A stretch of 64,000 bases of DNA from Flagellimonas oceanensis (GCF_003992595.1 NZ_RZNA01000047.1:103870-167869); one strand, 5' to 3'. Positions 1 through 8,750 are shown, counted from the stretch's first letter. Translations and numbers: made by a program. The notes: a model not told the origin generated them from the letters alone.

Positions 1-1
1 A

Positions 2-1024
2 ATCTATCAGTTTGTGAAGGACTATTACACTTGGAATGGAGATTACGGAATCTTTTGGGACAATAGGGTTAAAGAGGCTTTCGATGAGCGCAAAGGCAAT
101 GTTGCGGAAATCAACATTACCCTTATCAACCTATTGAACTCGGCAGGCATAGATGCCGAAATGATGGTACTTTCCACACGCAACAATGGATTGCCCAAAA
201 AAACACATCCGGTCATGACCGATTTCAATTACCTGGTGGCCAAAGCAAATATTGACGATGATACGTATTTGTTGGATGCTACGGAAAAAAATCTATCCTT
301 TGGTATGTTGCCCTATCGGTGCTTGAATTACTATGGGAGGGTCATGGATTTGAAAGGGGAAAGCTATTGGTATGACATTGTTCCAGAAAACAGAAATAGC
401 AGGAGCGTACGTATTCAAATGGAACTCGACCTTGACAATGGTCTTGTCACGGGAAACTACGATGATATTTCCATGGGATATGAGGCATTGTCAAAAAGGG
501 ACCAAATCAGTTCCAAAACCAAGGAGGACTATCTGAATGAAATTGAAGATGCTGCTTACGGTGATTTTTATATTGAAGAATATGAACTGGATGCTGAACA
601 GTCAGGTGATAAGAAACTGGTGGAACACTTCACTTTCGAAATGGAAGGATTGAGTAACACTCCAACAGTGTATTTCAACCCGTTTGCCATACGTTTTTTC
701 AACAGCAATCCCTTCGTAGCCGAAAAAAGATATTATCCAGTGGACTTTGGTTACCTAAGATCCTATAGGTATTACGCCAGTATAGATGTTCCGGAAGGCT
801 ATAAGGTTAAGGAGATTCCGGAGCCCAGTTTTTTGGGGCTTCCAGAGAACAGTGGGGTTTTAAGGTTCAATTGCACTGAAAATCAAGGTGAAATCATGGT
901 GCAATATACCTTGCAGCTCAAATCCACCCATTATACTAGTGAGGGATATGCATATATTAGGAAGTTCTTTGAAGATGCGGTCACTTTACAGAACAAGAGT
1001 TACATTGTTCTTGAAAAGGAATAA
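2..1024 (+). CDS. DUF3857/transglutaminase-like domain protein, C-terminal part (5' truncated by window edge)
   Basis: The frame is open to the left edge of the window, so the N-terminus lies outside; about 340 codons are seen. The first ~130 residues resemble the transglutaminase-like core (KGNVAEINITLINLLNSAGI, then a LLDAT segment) and the rest is a beta-rich C-terminal domain, matching the DUF3857-transglutaminase-DUF3858 layout common in exported Bacteroidota proteins. Where an active transglutaminase has its Cys, this protein reads GNVAEIN, so no nucleophile is visible and cross-linking activity is unlikely. The cellular role of the family is not established. Family call is fairly sure; function is not. 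Confidence 0.8.
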   Translation: MYQFVKDYYTWNGDYGIFWDNRVKEAFDERKGNVAEINITLINLLNSAGIDAEMMVLSTRNNGLPKKTHPVMTDFNYLVAKANIDDDTYLLDATEKNLSFGMLPYRCLNYYGRVMDLKGESYWYDIVPENRNSRSVRIQMELDLDNGLVTGNYDDISMGYEALSKRDQISSKTKEDYLNEIEDAAYGDFYIEEYELDAEQSGDKKLVEHFTFEMEGLSNTPTVYFNPFAIRFFNSNPFVAEKRYYPVDFGYLRSYRYYASIDVPEGYKVKEIPEPSFLGLPENSGVLRFNCTENQGEIMVQYTLQLKSTHYTSEGYAYIRKFFEDAVTLQNKSYIVLEKE

Positions 1025-1036
1025 GTCAGTTGTGCT

Positions 1037-1044
1037 TACCTTTG
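1037..1044 (+). promoter_or_regulatory. -7 element TACCTTTG before the MazG-like gene
   Basis: An exact match to the Bacteroidota -7 consensus TAnnTTTG lies 25 bp before the GTG start at 1070. A TTG at 1011-1013, 23 bp upstream, could serve as the -33 element. Inferred from sequence only. Confidence 0.5.
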
Positions 1045-1069
1045 TGTTCAAATCATAAAAACTGTTAGG

Positions 1070-1396
1070 GTGAACATAGAAAACGCACAAAAAGCCGTAG
1101 ACGAGTGGATTAAAAACCATGGGGTCCGTTATTTTAATGAACTTACCAATATGGCCCAACTTACCGAAGAAGTAGGAGAGGTGGCGCGTATCATCGCAAG
1201 GCGTTATGGCGAACAGAGCGAAAAGGAATCTGATAAGGCCAAGGATTTGGGCGAAGAGCTTGCAGACGTGGTTTTTGTGGTACTTTGCTTAGCGAACCAA
1301 ACAGGGATAGATTTACAGGAAGCGTTCGACAAAAAGTTGGATATAAAGACCGAACGCGACCACGACCGCCATCAAAATAACAAAAAGCTTAAATAA
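1070..1396 (+). CDS. MazG-like nucleotide pyrophosphohydrolase
   Basis: A 108-residue single-domain protein of the MazG/all-alpha NTP pyrophosphohydrolase superfamily, which hydrolyses (d)NTPs to NMP and pyrophosphate using Mg2+. The metal-binding pattern is visible: EEVGE near residues 30-34 (TEEVGEVARII) and a second acidic helix GEELADVVFVV near residues 64-74 with the ExxD arrangement. The length suits the short, one-domain house-cleaning members rather than two-domain E. coli MazG. The start is GTG, shortly after a good -7 element. The substrate cannot be told from sequence. It lies between an unrelated exported protein and aroA with no sign of an operon. Confidence 0.9.
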   Translation: MNIENAQKAVDEWIKNHGVRYFNELTNMAQLTEEVGEVARIIARRYGEQSEKESDKAKDLGEELADVVFVVLCLANQTGIDLQEAFDKKLDIKTERDHDRHQNNKKLK

Positions 1397-1433
1397 AGTT
1401 GCCTGCCTAAAGGGACATTAAGTCCGTTTTTTC

Positions 1434-1441
1434 TAGTTTTG
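1434..1441 (+). promoter_or_regulatory. possible -7 element TAGTTTTG overlapping the first aroA start
   Basis: An exact TAnnTTTG match whose last three bases are the TTG at 1439 that gives the longest aroA frame. If used, transcription would begin at about 1447 and translation would need a later start such as TTG 1466. No -33 element at the usual distance was found. Confidence 0.35.
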
Positions 1442-2695
1442 ACAATTCATACAAACCGAACAGCTTTGAGACTCCAGCTTTCCTCGCCCAACGATAAAAA
1501 AATACAAAAAGCCATTGCGATCACAGGTTCCAAAAGTGAAACCAATCGCTCCCTTTTGTTGCAGGCGCTTTTTCCCAATATTAAAATTGAGAATCTTTCC
1601 AATTCCGATGATGGGGAGGTAATGCAAAAAGGCTTGGCAAAATCAACGGGAGAGGTGGACATCCATCACGCTGGTACCGCCATGCGATTTTTGACCGGGT
1701 ATTTTGCTTCGCAAGAAGGAAAGCAGGTTACACTTACGGGGTCACAACGTATGCAGGAGCGACCCATAAAAGTATTGGTGGAAGCACTACAATCACTCGG
1801 GGCCGATATTCAATATGAAAAGGAAGTGGGTTATCCACCCCTGAAAATAACTGGAAAAAAACTCAAAAAAAGCCAAGTTTCCCTTCCCGCGAATATCAGC
1901 AGTCAATATATTTCCGCATTGTTGTTGGTAGCTCCCAGTTTGGAAAATGGATTGGAACTGGAATTGATTGGGAAGATCACATCGGTCCCCTACATAAAAA
2001 TGACCCTGGCCCTTTTGGAACAAATAGGTGTGGAAACCTCTTTTGAAGGAAATAAAATCAAGGTTGCTCCGAAAAAAGCTGTGGAAAATACAACCTTGGT
2101 AGTCGAATCAGATTGGAGCTCGGCGAGTTATTTTTACAGTATTGCCGCCATGTGCGAAGTGGGGACGGAAATACAATTGTCTTCCTACAAGCAAAATTCA
2201 TTGCAAGGAGACAGTGTTTTGGCCGACATCTATAAGGATTTTGGAGTAGAGACCGTTTTTTCAAACAACACAATTCTCCTCAAAAAAACAGCGGGAGTCC
2301 AATCAAATCATTTGGAGTACGATCTTTCCAATGCCCCTGATATCGCACAGACCATTGCAGTAACTTGTTTGGGATTGGGTATAGGATGCCATCTCACCGG
2401 ATTGCACACGTTACCGATTAAGGAAACCGACCGTTTGGCTGCCTTACAGACCGAATTGGGTAAGTTTGGGGCCACTGTGGATATTGATTGTGAAAGTTTA
2501 ACCCTCACAGCCCAAAAGCAACTCAATGGCGGTGTTTCGGTGGATACCTACAATGACCACAGAATGGCGATGGCCTTTGGCCCACTGGCCTTAAAAGCAG
2601 TATTCATTGTGAACGATGCCGAGGTAGTGTCCAAGTCCTACCCCGATTTTTGGAAGGACCTAAAGACCCTTGGATTTGGTATCGAGGAACTGTAA
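1439..2695 (+). CDS. aroA: 3-phosphoshikimate 1-carboxyvinyltransferase (EPSP synthase)
   Basis: Transfers the enolpyruvyl group of PEP to shikimate 3-phosphate, the sixth step of the shikimate pathway, in the cytosol. Family motifs are seen: GSKSETNRSLLL near residue 30 (substrate-binding Lys/Ser), GTAMRFLTGYF near 80, SDWSSASYFYS near 225, KETDRLAAL near 325 and YNDHRMAMAF near 370. The length of 418 aa is normal. The start is uncertain: TTG 1439 is the farthest upstream but lies inside a TAnnTTTG element; TTG 1466 would still keep every motif. It stands as a single gene ahead of queA, which has its own promoter. Confidence 0.96.
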   Translation: MTIHTNRTALRLQLSSPNDKKIQKAIAITGSKSETNRSLLLQALFPNIKIENLSNSDDGEVMQKGLAKSTGEVDIHHAGTAMRFLTGYFASQEGKQVTLTGSQRMQERPIKVLVEALQSLGADIQYEKEVGYPPLKITGKKLKKSQVSLPANISSQYISALLLVAPSLENGLELELIGKITSVPYIKMTLALLEQIGVETSFEGNKIKVAPKKAVENTTLVVESDWSSASYFYSIAAMCEVGTEIQLSSYKQNSLQGDSVLADIYKDFGVETVFSNNTILLKKTAGVQSNHLEYDLSNAPDIAQTIAVTCLGLGIGCHLTGLHTLPIKETDRLAALQTELGKFGATVDIDCESLTLTAQKQLNGGVSVDTYNDHRMAMAFGPLALKAVFIVNDAEVVSKSYPDFWKDLKTLGFGIEEL

Positions 2696-2718
2696 TCCAC
2701 ATTTAATCATTAAATTAC

Positions 2719-2750
2719 TTGACATCCGCTATCGCGAGGTTGTATATTTG
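2719..2750 (+). promoter_or_regulatory. queA promoter (TTG, 21 bp, TATATTTG)
   Basis: A TTG -33 element at 2719-2721 and an exact TAnnTTTG -7 element (TATATTTG, 2743-2750) are separated by 21 bp, which fits the Bacteroidota primary sigma consensus. The ATG of queA is 32 bp further on. The dnaG promoter shows the same spacing. Confidence 0.7.
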
Positions 2751-2782
2751 CCCCTCTTTAAAAAAATCGAAAAAAAGTCCAC

Positions 2783-3832
2783 ATGAAATTATCAAACTTC
2801 AATTTTGAATTGCCTAAAGAGTTATTGGCAGAATACCCTGCAGAACACAGGGACGAATCCAAACTGATGGTGGTTCACCGTGACAGCGGAAAAATTGAAC
2901 ATAAAATGTTCAAAGACCTGGTTGATTATTTTGACGAAGACGATGTGATGGTCTTGAACAATACCAAGGTGTTTCCTGCAAGACTTTTTGGTAACAAGGA
3001 AAAAACCGGAGCTAGAATCGAGGTGTTCTTGTTGCGCGAGCTCAACCAAGAACAGCGCCTTTGGGATGTTTTGGTGGATCCAGCCAGAAAAATCAGAATT
3101 GGAAACAAACTTTATTTTGGAGAAGATGAGAGCTTGGTGGCCGAGGTAATTGACAATACCACATCCCGGGGGAGAACATTGCGTTTTCTTTACGATGGGT
3201 CGTATACCGATTTTAGAAGAAAGCTAAGGGAATTGGGAGAGACTCCACTTCCAAAATATATTAAAAGAGACGTTACCCCGGATGATGAGGAGCGTTACCA
3301 GACCATTTATGCCAAGCACGAAGGTGCTGTTGCTGCACCGACTGCCGGACTACACTTTTCCAAGCATTTGTTGAAGCGTTTGGAGATCAAAGGAATCAAC
3401 TTTGCGGAAGTGACCCTTCACGTAGGCTTGGGAACCTTTAACCCGGTTGAAGTGGAAGATCTGTCCAAACACAAAATGGATAGCGAAGAGTTGGTCATAG
3501 ATGAAAAAGCAACTGAAATCGTAAACAACGCGAAATCAAACAAAAGAAAAGTTTGTGCAGTGGGTACAACGGTTATGCGTGGATTGGAAAGTGCGGTATC
3601 TTCCGAGCATACATTGAACACCTTCGAGGGATGGACCAATAAGTTCATCTTTCCTCCATATGAATTCAGTATTGCCAACTGCATGATCACGAACTTCCAC
3701 TTGCCAAAATCAACCTTGTTGATGATGGTCTCTGCATTTGCAGGTCACGATTTGATCAAAAAAGCATACAAGCAGGCAATTTTGGAAGGCTATCGTTTCT
3801 ATTCCTACGGGGATGCGATGTTGATTCTGTAA
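2783..3832 (+). CDS. queA: S-adenosylmethionine:tRNA ribosyltransferase-isomerase
   Basis: Transfers and isomerises the ribosyl part of SAM onto 7-aminomethyl-7-deazaguanine at position 34 of GUN-anticodon tRNAs, giving epoxyqueuosine on the path to queuosine. The 349-residue length is normal and the N-terminal [24 protein letters not shown], central [13 protein letters not shown] and [16 protein letters not shown] stretches are typical of QueA. Starts at ATG. A clear promoter and a hairpin terminator (3854-3890) make it a single-gene unit. The other queuosine genes are not in the window. Confidence 0.98.
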   Translation: MKLSNFNFELPKELLAEYPAEHRDESKLMVVHRDSGKIEHKMFKDLVDYFDEDDVMVLNNTKVFPARLFGNKEKTGARIEVFLLRELNQEQRLWDVLVDPARKIRIGNKLYFGEDESLVAEVIDNTTSRGRTLRFLYDGSYTDFRRKLRELGETPLPKYIKRDVTPDDEERYQTIYAKHEGAVAAPTAGLHFSKHLLKRLEIKGINFAEVTLHVGLGTFNPVEVEDLSKHKMDSEELVIDEKATEIVNNAKSNKRKVCAVGTTVMRGLESAVSSEHTLNTFEGWTNKFIFPPYEFSIANCMITNFHLPKSTLLMMVSAFAGHDLIKKAYKQAILEGYRFYSYGDAMLIL

Positions 3833-3853
3833 AAACAATATTTTAAAGAAGAT

Positions 3854-3890
3854 AAATCCCGTTTGCTATACTGGCCGGCGGGATTTTTTC
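3854..3890 (+). terminator. terminator after queA
   Basis: AAATCCCG (3854-3861) pairs with CGGGATTT (3879-3886), with a 17-nt loop and a T-rich tail reaching 3889. It lies 22 bp after the queA stop. Confidence 0.75.
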
Positions 3891-3895
3891 TTGCT

Positions 3896-3903
3896 TATCT
3901 TTA
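3896..3903 (+). promoter_or_regulatory. possible -7 element TATCTTTA before rlmN
   Basis: Seven of eight positions match TAnnTTTG. It ends only 4 bp before the GTG start at 3908, so transcription would begin at or just after the start codon; see the leaderless finding. No -33 element at about 21 bp was found. Confidence 0.4.
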
Positions 3904-3907
3904 AGAA

Positions 3908-4948
3908 GTGGAAATCAAAAAAAAGGACATACGTGCATTGACCAAGGAACAACTTCGCAATTTTTTTGTGGAGCAGGGCGATAAGGCATTCCGTGGCAAC
4001 CAGGTCTATGAGTGGTTGTGGCAGAAATCGGCACACGATTTTGATGCCATGACCAATATCTCCAAGGAGACCCGTAAAATGTTGGAAGACAATTTTGTCA
4101 TCAATCATATTCGGGTAGATCAAATGCAGCGTAGTTCTGATGGGACTATAAAAAATGCAGTTCGCTTACATGATGGATTGGTAGTGGAATCCGTTTTAAT
4201 TCCCACCGAAACGCGAACCACAGCCTGCGTATCCAGTCAAGTAGGCTGTAGTTTGGATTGCAGATTTTGTGCTACCGCACGCTTAAAACGTATGCGTAAC
4301 CTGAATCCTGATGAGATTTATGATCAAGTGGTGGCCATAGACAATGAGAGCCGTTTGTATTTTGACAGGCCCTTGAGCAATATCGTTTTCATGGGCATGG
4401 GAGAACCGTTGATGAACTACAATAACGTTTTGAAGGCTATTGATAAAATCACTTCCCCTGAGGGATTGGGGATGTCTCCCAAGAGAATTATAGTGTCCAC
4501 TTCGGGAGTGCCCAAGATAATCAAGAAAATGGCCGATGAAGAGGTAAAGTTCGGTTTGGCCGTCTCCCTGCATTCCGCCATAGATGAGGTACGCACCTCC
4601 ATTATGCCGTTCAATTCCACATTTCCACTGAAAGACCTTCGTGAAGCGTTGGAATATTGGTACAGCAAGACCAAAAACAGAATTACCTACGAATATGTGG
4701 TTTGGAAAGGTATTAATGATACCCAAGAAGCTGCGGATGCTTTGGTAAGGTTCTGCAAGTTTGCCCCATCAAAAGTGAATATTATTGAGTACAACCCCAT
4801 TGATGATGGTGAGTTTCAACAAGCTCCTGATGGCGCTATTGAAATGTACCAGAAGACTTTGGAACGAAATGGCATTACCGTGACCATACGTAGGTCTCGA
4901 GGAAAGGATATTGATGCCGCTTGCGGACAGCTAGCGAATAAAAGCTAA
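3908..4948 (+). CDS. rlmN: 23S rRNA (adenine(2503)-C(2))-methyltransferase
   Basis: Radical-SAM enzyme that methylates C2 of A2503 in 23S rRNA and A37 in some tRNAs. The radical-SAM cysteine motif CxxxCxxC is seen as CSLDCRFC near residues 115-122, with FMGMGEPLMNY near 160 as the SAM-binding GEP motif. A C-terminal Cys (DAACGQLA) fits the residue that forms the covalent RNA intermediate. The 346-aa length is normal. The start is GTG at 3908, giving MEIKKKDIRALTKEQL; no in-frame Met follows closely, so this start is favoured although the -7-like element is very near. Confidence 0.97.
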   Translation: MEIKKKDIRALTKEQLRNFFVEQGDKAFRGNQVYEWLWQKSAHDFDAMTNISKETRKMLEDNFVINHIRVDQMQRSSDGTIKNAVRLHDGLVVESVLIPTETRTTACVSSQVGCSLDCRFCATARLKRMRNLNPDEIYDQVVAIDNESRLYFDRPLSNIVFMGMGEPLMNYNNVLKAIDKITSPEGLGMSPKRIIVSTSGVPKIIKKMADEEVKFGLAVSLHSAIDEVRTSIMPFNSTFPLKDLREALEYWYSKTKNRITYEYVVWKGINDTQEAADALVRFCKFAPSKVNIIEYNPIDDGEFQQAPDGAIEMYQKTLERNGITVTIRRSRGKDIDAACGQLANKS

Positions 4949-4994
4949 ATTTTTTAGGAGACAGGAGATAGGAGTTGTGTAAAATTAGTTTTTT

Positions 4995-5031
<37 letters not shown>

Positions 5032-5156
5032 AAAATAACATTCCCTGTAAATCATCGATAGTTTTGGACCGGTATCTTAAACTTTCGATTTCATTCCTAC
5101 AACTCTTCCATTTTCCCTACTTTTATAGCTTCAAAACCAAACACCGCACCGTTACG

Positions 5157-6131
5157 TTGAAAATCGTTTCGCAGATAAGGGAACCCATAGAAAATGAGAT
5201 GCAGCTTTTTGAGGAAAAATTCCTCAAATCCATGTCCTCCAAGGTTGCATTGTTCAATAGAATTACCTACTACATTGTTAACAGAAAGGGTAAGCAAATG
5301 CGGCCCATGTTCGTTTTTTTAACCGCCAAATTGTTAAATGGCGAAGTGCATGAACGAACTTATACGGGAGCTTCCATCATCGAATTGATACATACCGCTA
5401 GTTTAGTGCACGACGATGTGGTGGACGATAGCAACAAGCGCCGGGGTTTCTTCTCTATCAATGCGCTGTGGAAGAACAAAATAGCCGTTTTGGTCGGCGA
5501 TTTTCTATTCTCCAAAGGACTTTTGGTCTCCTTGGAAAACAGGGACTACGATTTACTTCACATTATTTCCAATGCCGTCCGTGATATGAGCGAAGGGGAA
5601 TTGCTTCAGATTGAAAAAGCACGACTGCTGGATATTACGGAAGAGGTGTACTACGACATTATCCGACAGAAAACCGCAACTTTGATTGCCGCCTGTTGCA
5701 GTATGGGAGCTTGTTCCGTACGACCCGATTCCGAAGAAGTGGAAACCTTCAGGAAGTTCGGAGAGCTTTGTGGAATGGCCTTTCAAATAAAGGATGACCT
5801 TTTTGATTACGGAGCGGAGAAAATCGGAAAACCTACGGGAATCGATATCAAGGAACAAAAAATGACCCTGCCTTTGATCTATGCCTTGAACAATAGCGAC
5901 AAGGAAAAGAAAAAATGGTTGATCAACTCCATCAAAAAACACAACAAAAACAAAAAACGGGTTAAGGAAGTAATCGAGTACGTTAAGGAAAAAGGCGGAC
6001 TCGATTATGCCGTGGTCAAAATGTTGGAGTTTAAGGATGAAGCTTTGGCTATTTTGGACAATTACCCCGATTCCGAGTATAAAAGTGCCCTCACACTAAT
6101 GGTCAACTACGTGGTGGACCGTAAAAAATAA
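5157..6131 (+). CDS. polyprenyl diphosphate synthase (long-chain trans-prenyltransferase)
   Basis: Elongates allylic diphosphate with isopentenyl diphosphate to make the long isoprenoid tail used for menaquinone. Both aspartate-rich motifs are present: LVHDDVVDDSNKRRG (first DDxxD-type motif) and FQIKDDLFDYG (second). The KGKQMRPMFVFL segment carries the basic IPP-binding residues. The frame stays open to 5064, but the extra 31 residues are unlike the family; TTG 5157 gives MKIVSQIREPIENEM, which looks like the usual N-terminus, so I chose it (324 aa). Chain length cannot be set from sequence. A 13-bp inverted repeat follows and may end the transcript. Confidence 0.93.
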   Translation: MKIVSQIREPIENEMQLFEEKFLKSMSSKVALFNRITYYIVNRKGKQMRPMFVFLTAKLLNGEVHERTYTGASIIELIHTASLVHDDVVDDSNKRRGFFSINALWKNKIAVLVGDFLFSKGLLVSLENRDYDLLHIISNAVRDMSEGELLQIEKARLLDITEEVYYDIIRQKTATLIAACCSMGACSVRPDSEEVETFRKFGELCGMAFQIKDDLFDYGAEKIGKPTGIDIKEQKMTLPLIYALNNSDKEKKKWLINSIKKHNKNKKRVKEVIEYVKEKGGLDYAVVKMLEFKDEALAILDNYPDSEYKSALTLMVNYVVDRKK

Positions 6132-6157
6132 AAATTTAAAATACTGAATATTAATGT

Positions 6158-6187
6158 GTTGCCTGAAAATTTATATTTTCAGGCAAC
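6158..6187 (+). repeat. perfect 13-bp inverted repeat between prenyl synthase and ECF sigma genes
   Basis: GTTGCCTGAAAAT (6158-6170) is exactly inverted at 6175-6187, leaving a 4-base loop. No real T-run follows, so it is either a weak terminator for the upstream gene or a protein-binding dyad 56 bp before the sigma factor start. Confidence 0.8.
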
Positions 6188-6242
6188 TATTCCTGTTTAA
6201 ATCCCGTCTATTAAAATAGAAGCACATTTGTAAACCAAACTG

Positions 6243-6818
6243 TTGAAGATCATCACGCTACATAGCAACGAAAAACAATTGATCAAAAAATCGATCAAAG
6301 GGGACCAACAGGCCCAGCGGTTGTTGTACGATAAGTTTTCGCCCAAAATGCTGGGGGTTTGCAGGCAGTACATCAAGGACCTTCATTTTGCGGAGGATGT
6401 GATGATCCACGGTTTTGTAAAGGTCTTCAACCATTTAAGTTCATATCAACATAAAGGGAGTTTTGAAGGTTGGATCAGAACAATCATGGTACGGGAAAGT
6501 ATTTCATATTTGCGCAAGAGGCAGTTTGTCGTCTATGACGACGAAGCGGTGGAAGTTAGTGGACAAGTTGCTATTGCCGATGATGGAATTTTGGATGTGG
6601 AGTATGTGCAACATCTCATCGATGAACTTCCGGAGGGCTACAAAGCGGTTTTCTTGCTGTATGCTATCGAAGGGTATGGCCATAAAGAGATTGCCGACAT
6701 GTTGGAGATTTCGGAGGGTACCTCAAAGTCACAATTGTTCAAGGCTAGAAAGATGCTTCAAGAGAATTTAAATTTAAAGGGAATGTCCCCCAAATCACAT
6801 TCGGCGAATAAAAAATAA
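6243..6818 (+). CDS. ECF-type RNA polymerase sigma factor
   Basis: A 191-aa sigma-70 family protein with only regions 2 and 4. Region 2 spans roughly residues 20-95 (RLLYDKFSPKMLGVCRQYIKD, then FAEDVMIHGFVKVFNHL and GSFEGWIRTIMVRESISYLRK). Region 4, at about 125-175, includes the helix-turn-helix YGHKEIADMLEISEGTSKSQLFKARKML. Such factors direct polymerase to a small regulon and are often held by a membrane partner. The next gene, 5 bp downstream, encodes a single-span membrane protein that could be that partner. The start is TTG 6243; the ORF has no better start nearby. A CACATTTG word at 6223-6230 resembles a -7 element (7 of 8). Confidence 0.93.
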   Translation: MKIITLHSNEKQLIKKSIKGDQQAQRLLYDKFSPKMLGVCRQYIKDLHFAEDVMIHGFVKVFNHLSSYQHKGSFEGWIRTIMVRESISYLRKRQFVVYDDEAVEVSGQVAIADDGILDVEYVQHLIDELPEGYKAVFLLYAIEGYGHKEIADMLEISEGTSKSQLFKARKMLQENLNLKGMSPKSHSANKK

Positions 6819-6823
6819 AGGGT

Positions 6824-7543
6824 ATGGATAAACTCGAAAAACATATCAAGGAGAAACTGGAGGAGCGAACCTTTGCACCATCCAAAGGAGCATGGGACAA
6901 GATTGCCCCGCAAGTAAAAGAACCAGTGCCAAGAAAAAGAAATGCATGGTTTCCCTATGCCATAGCCGCAAGCGTTGTGGGGATTGTGCTGGTATCTGTT
7001 TTCTTTTTCACAAGTCAAAATGCAGCGATAAATGAACCACAGGTTGTGGAATCTGAAACACAGGAAGCATCCGATGTAAAGGCTGTAAAAAACGAAGAAA
7101 AAGAACTAGTTCCAGAGATGGAAACCGAGGTGGCTGAAGCAGAGGTTGAGTTCATAGAGCCAAAGGATGCCAGTCAGTTTCAAAAAGCGAATTCCAATAC
7201 AGCCGTTGCCGAACAACAAGTCAATGAGCCTTTGCAAGACGAAATCCAAATAAATTCGGATAAGTTGATTGCACAAAAGGTGGAAGAAGTGGTCGCTCAG
7301 GTCCAAGTCATGGAAGATGCAAAGCAAGATGTTACCGATGCTGAAGTGGATTCCCTTTTACGAGCGGCACAACGACAGATTTTAACAGATAAATTATTTG
7401 CCGATGGCGGTTCCGTGGACGCTATGTCATTATTGGCCGAAGTGGAGGATGAACTGGACGAATCGTTCAGAGATCAAATCTTTGATGCCTTAAAGTCAGG
7501 ATACCTTAAACTACGTACCGCTGTGGCAGACCGAAATCAATAA
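6824..7543 (+). CDS. single-span membrane protein, putative anti-sigma partner
   Basis: Not assigned to a named family. Of its 239 residues, about 1-40 are charged and likely cytoplasmic, about 45-65 form one hydrophobic helix (YAIAASVVGIVLVSVFFF), and the remainder is acidic and Glu/Val-rich, probably periplasmic. The layout of short cytoplasmic head, one helix and long tail, directly after an ECF sigma gene (5 bp gap), suggests an anti-sigma or accessory regulator. No HCC zinc anti-sigma motif is present. The N-terminal FAPSKGAWDKIAPQV segment, a Trp-containing motif, recurs in Bacteroidota proteins next to sigma factors. Role is inferred from context. Confidence 0.7.
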   Translation: MDKLEKHIKEKLEERTFAPSKGAWDKIAPQVKEPVPRKRNAWFPYAIAASVVGIVLVSVFFFTSQNAAINEPQVVESETQEASDVKAVKNEEKELVPEMETEVAEAEVEFIEPKDASQFQKANSNTAVAEQQVNEPLQDEIQINSDKLIAQKVEEVVAQVQVMEDAKQDVTDAEVDSLLRAAQRQILTDKLFADGGSVDAMSLLAEVEDELDESFRDQIFDALKSGYLKLRTAVADRNQ

Positions 7544-7627
7544 AATTATTCATCAATCAAGTCAAACCTTCTGCAACTTCCTGTCCTCTTGGGCAGGAGG
7601 GAGGGAGGTTTATAATCCAAAACAATC

Positions 7628-8698
7628 ATGAAAACAATTACATTTTATTCAGCAGTTTTATTCCTGTTCTTGGTTTCCCAAGTAGCATTTGGGCAAGAGG
7701 ACTATCAAAAGAAAATCGAGGCGTTGAAGGTTGAAAAGCAGCGCATAGTGGAGCAAGAGAAAGAAGCTCTTAAAGTGGAAGTGAGAGACATCAACCAGCG
7801 TTTGGAAGATGGGGACATTTCTGAAAATGAAGCCCGTATTTTAAAAGAAGAAGTGGCCAAGCAAAGAGCCTTGAACATTGAAAATCGTGTTGCCATCATC
7901 GAGAACAGAATCGCATTGTTGGAGCGAAACCAGGGTGATGTGCTGACATTGAGTGAAATAGATACTATTTATGGGGATAGGATGAGGCTTGATCTTTTCA
8001 TAGACGGAAAACCTGCCATTACCTTTAATCCCAGACGCAATAAGAGGGAAATCAAATACGATAGACGCACCTATTCCGATTTTGTAATGGCCGTTGGGTT
8101 GAACAATGCGTTGGTTGAGGGGCGGTCACTTTCCGATTCCCCATATAAAATTGGGGGGAGCCGCTTTTTCGAAATGGGCTGGCAATGGCGTACCAGAGTG
8201 TTCAAGCAATCGAATTGGTTGCGTTTTAACTATGGGTTTTCGTTTCAGTTCAATGGATTGAAACCCGATGGGAATAGAATATTTGTGCAGGAAGATGGTC
8301 AAACCGTGTTGCAGGAATTTGAGTACGATTTGGATAAATCCAAGTTTCGAATGGACAATCTTGTATTCCCGGTTCATTTTGAGGTTGGTCCCTCTCGCTT
8401 AAATAAAACGGAACGAAGGATACGCTACTCTATAAGAGATCAGTTTAGGTTAGGTTTTGGAGGATACGGAGGCTTTAGCTTGGGTACACGTCAAAAATTG
8501 AAATACAACCGTGATGGTGACAATGTAAAGGATAAACTTAAGCGGGATTACAACAGTAGCGACCTAATCTATGGGGTGAGCGGTTATATGGGTTTTGATG
8601 GTGTACTGCTTTACTTAAAATATGACCTGAATCCGATTTTTAAAGATGCGGATGTAAAACAGAATAATATTTCACTGGGCCTTCGGTTCGATATCTAA
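7628..8698 (+). CDS. exported outer-membrane beta-barrel-like protein with N-terminal coiled coil
   Basis: 356 aa, family not recognised by name. A signal peptide of about 22 residues ends in VAFGQ. Residues ~25-100 form a highly charged Glu/Lys/Arg coiled coil (KIEALKVEKQRIVEQ onward). The C-terminal ~230 residues show alternating aromatic strands (WLRFNYGFSFQFNGL, FRLGFGGYGGFSLG, VLLYLKYDLNPIF) and end NNISLGLRFDI, like an outer membrane barrel. Third gene of the sigma-membrane protein-barrel set, and so a possible target or sensor of that sigma factor; this is inference. It is followed by a terminator. Confidence 0.75.
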   Translation: MKTITFYSAVLFLFLVSQVAFGQEDYQKKIEALKVEKQRIVEQEKEALKVEVRDINQRLEDGDISENEARILKEEVAKQRALNIENRVAIIENRIALLERNQGDVLTLSEIDTIYGDRMRLDLFIDGKPAITFNPRRNKREIKYDRRTYSDFVMAVGLNNALVEGRSLSDSPYKIGGSRFFEMGWQWRTRVFKQSNWLRFNYGFSFQFNGLKPDGNRIFVQEDGQTVLQEFEYDLDKSKFRMDNLVFPVHFEVGPSRLNKTERRIRYSIRDQFRLGFGGYGGFSLGTRQKLKYNRDGDNVKDKLKRDYNSSDLIYGVSGYMGFDGVLLYLKYDLNPIFKDADVKQNNISLGLRFDI

Positions 8699-8722
8699 CC
8701 ATTTTTGAACCTGAAAGAAATG

Positions 8723-8750
8723 CGGTCGGGATTTTCCTGGCCGTTTTTTT
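8723..8750 (+). terminator. terminator after the barrel gene
   Basis: CGGTCGGG (8723-8730) pairs with CCTGGCCG (8736-8743), using two G-U pairs, and seven T follow. It touches the stop codon of the converging zinc-ribbon gene. Confidence 0.8.

Noticed and set aside
5064..5156. N-terminal extension of the polyprenyl synthase
   Set aside because: The 31 residues are unlike the family, and a -7-like word (TACTTTTA, 5118-5125) lies within; the TTG at 5157 gives the expected N-terminus.
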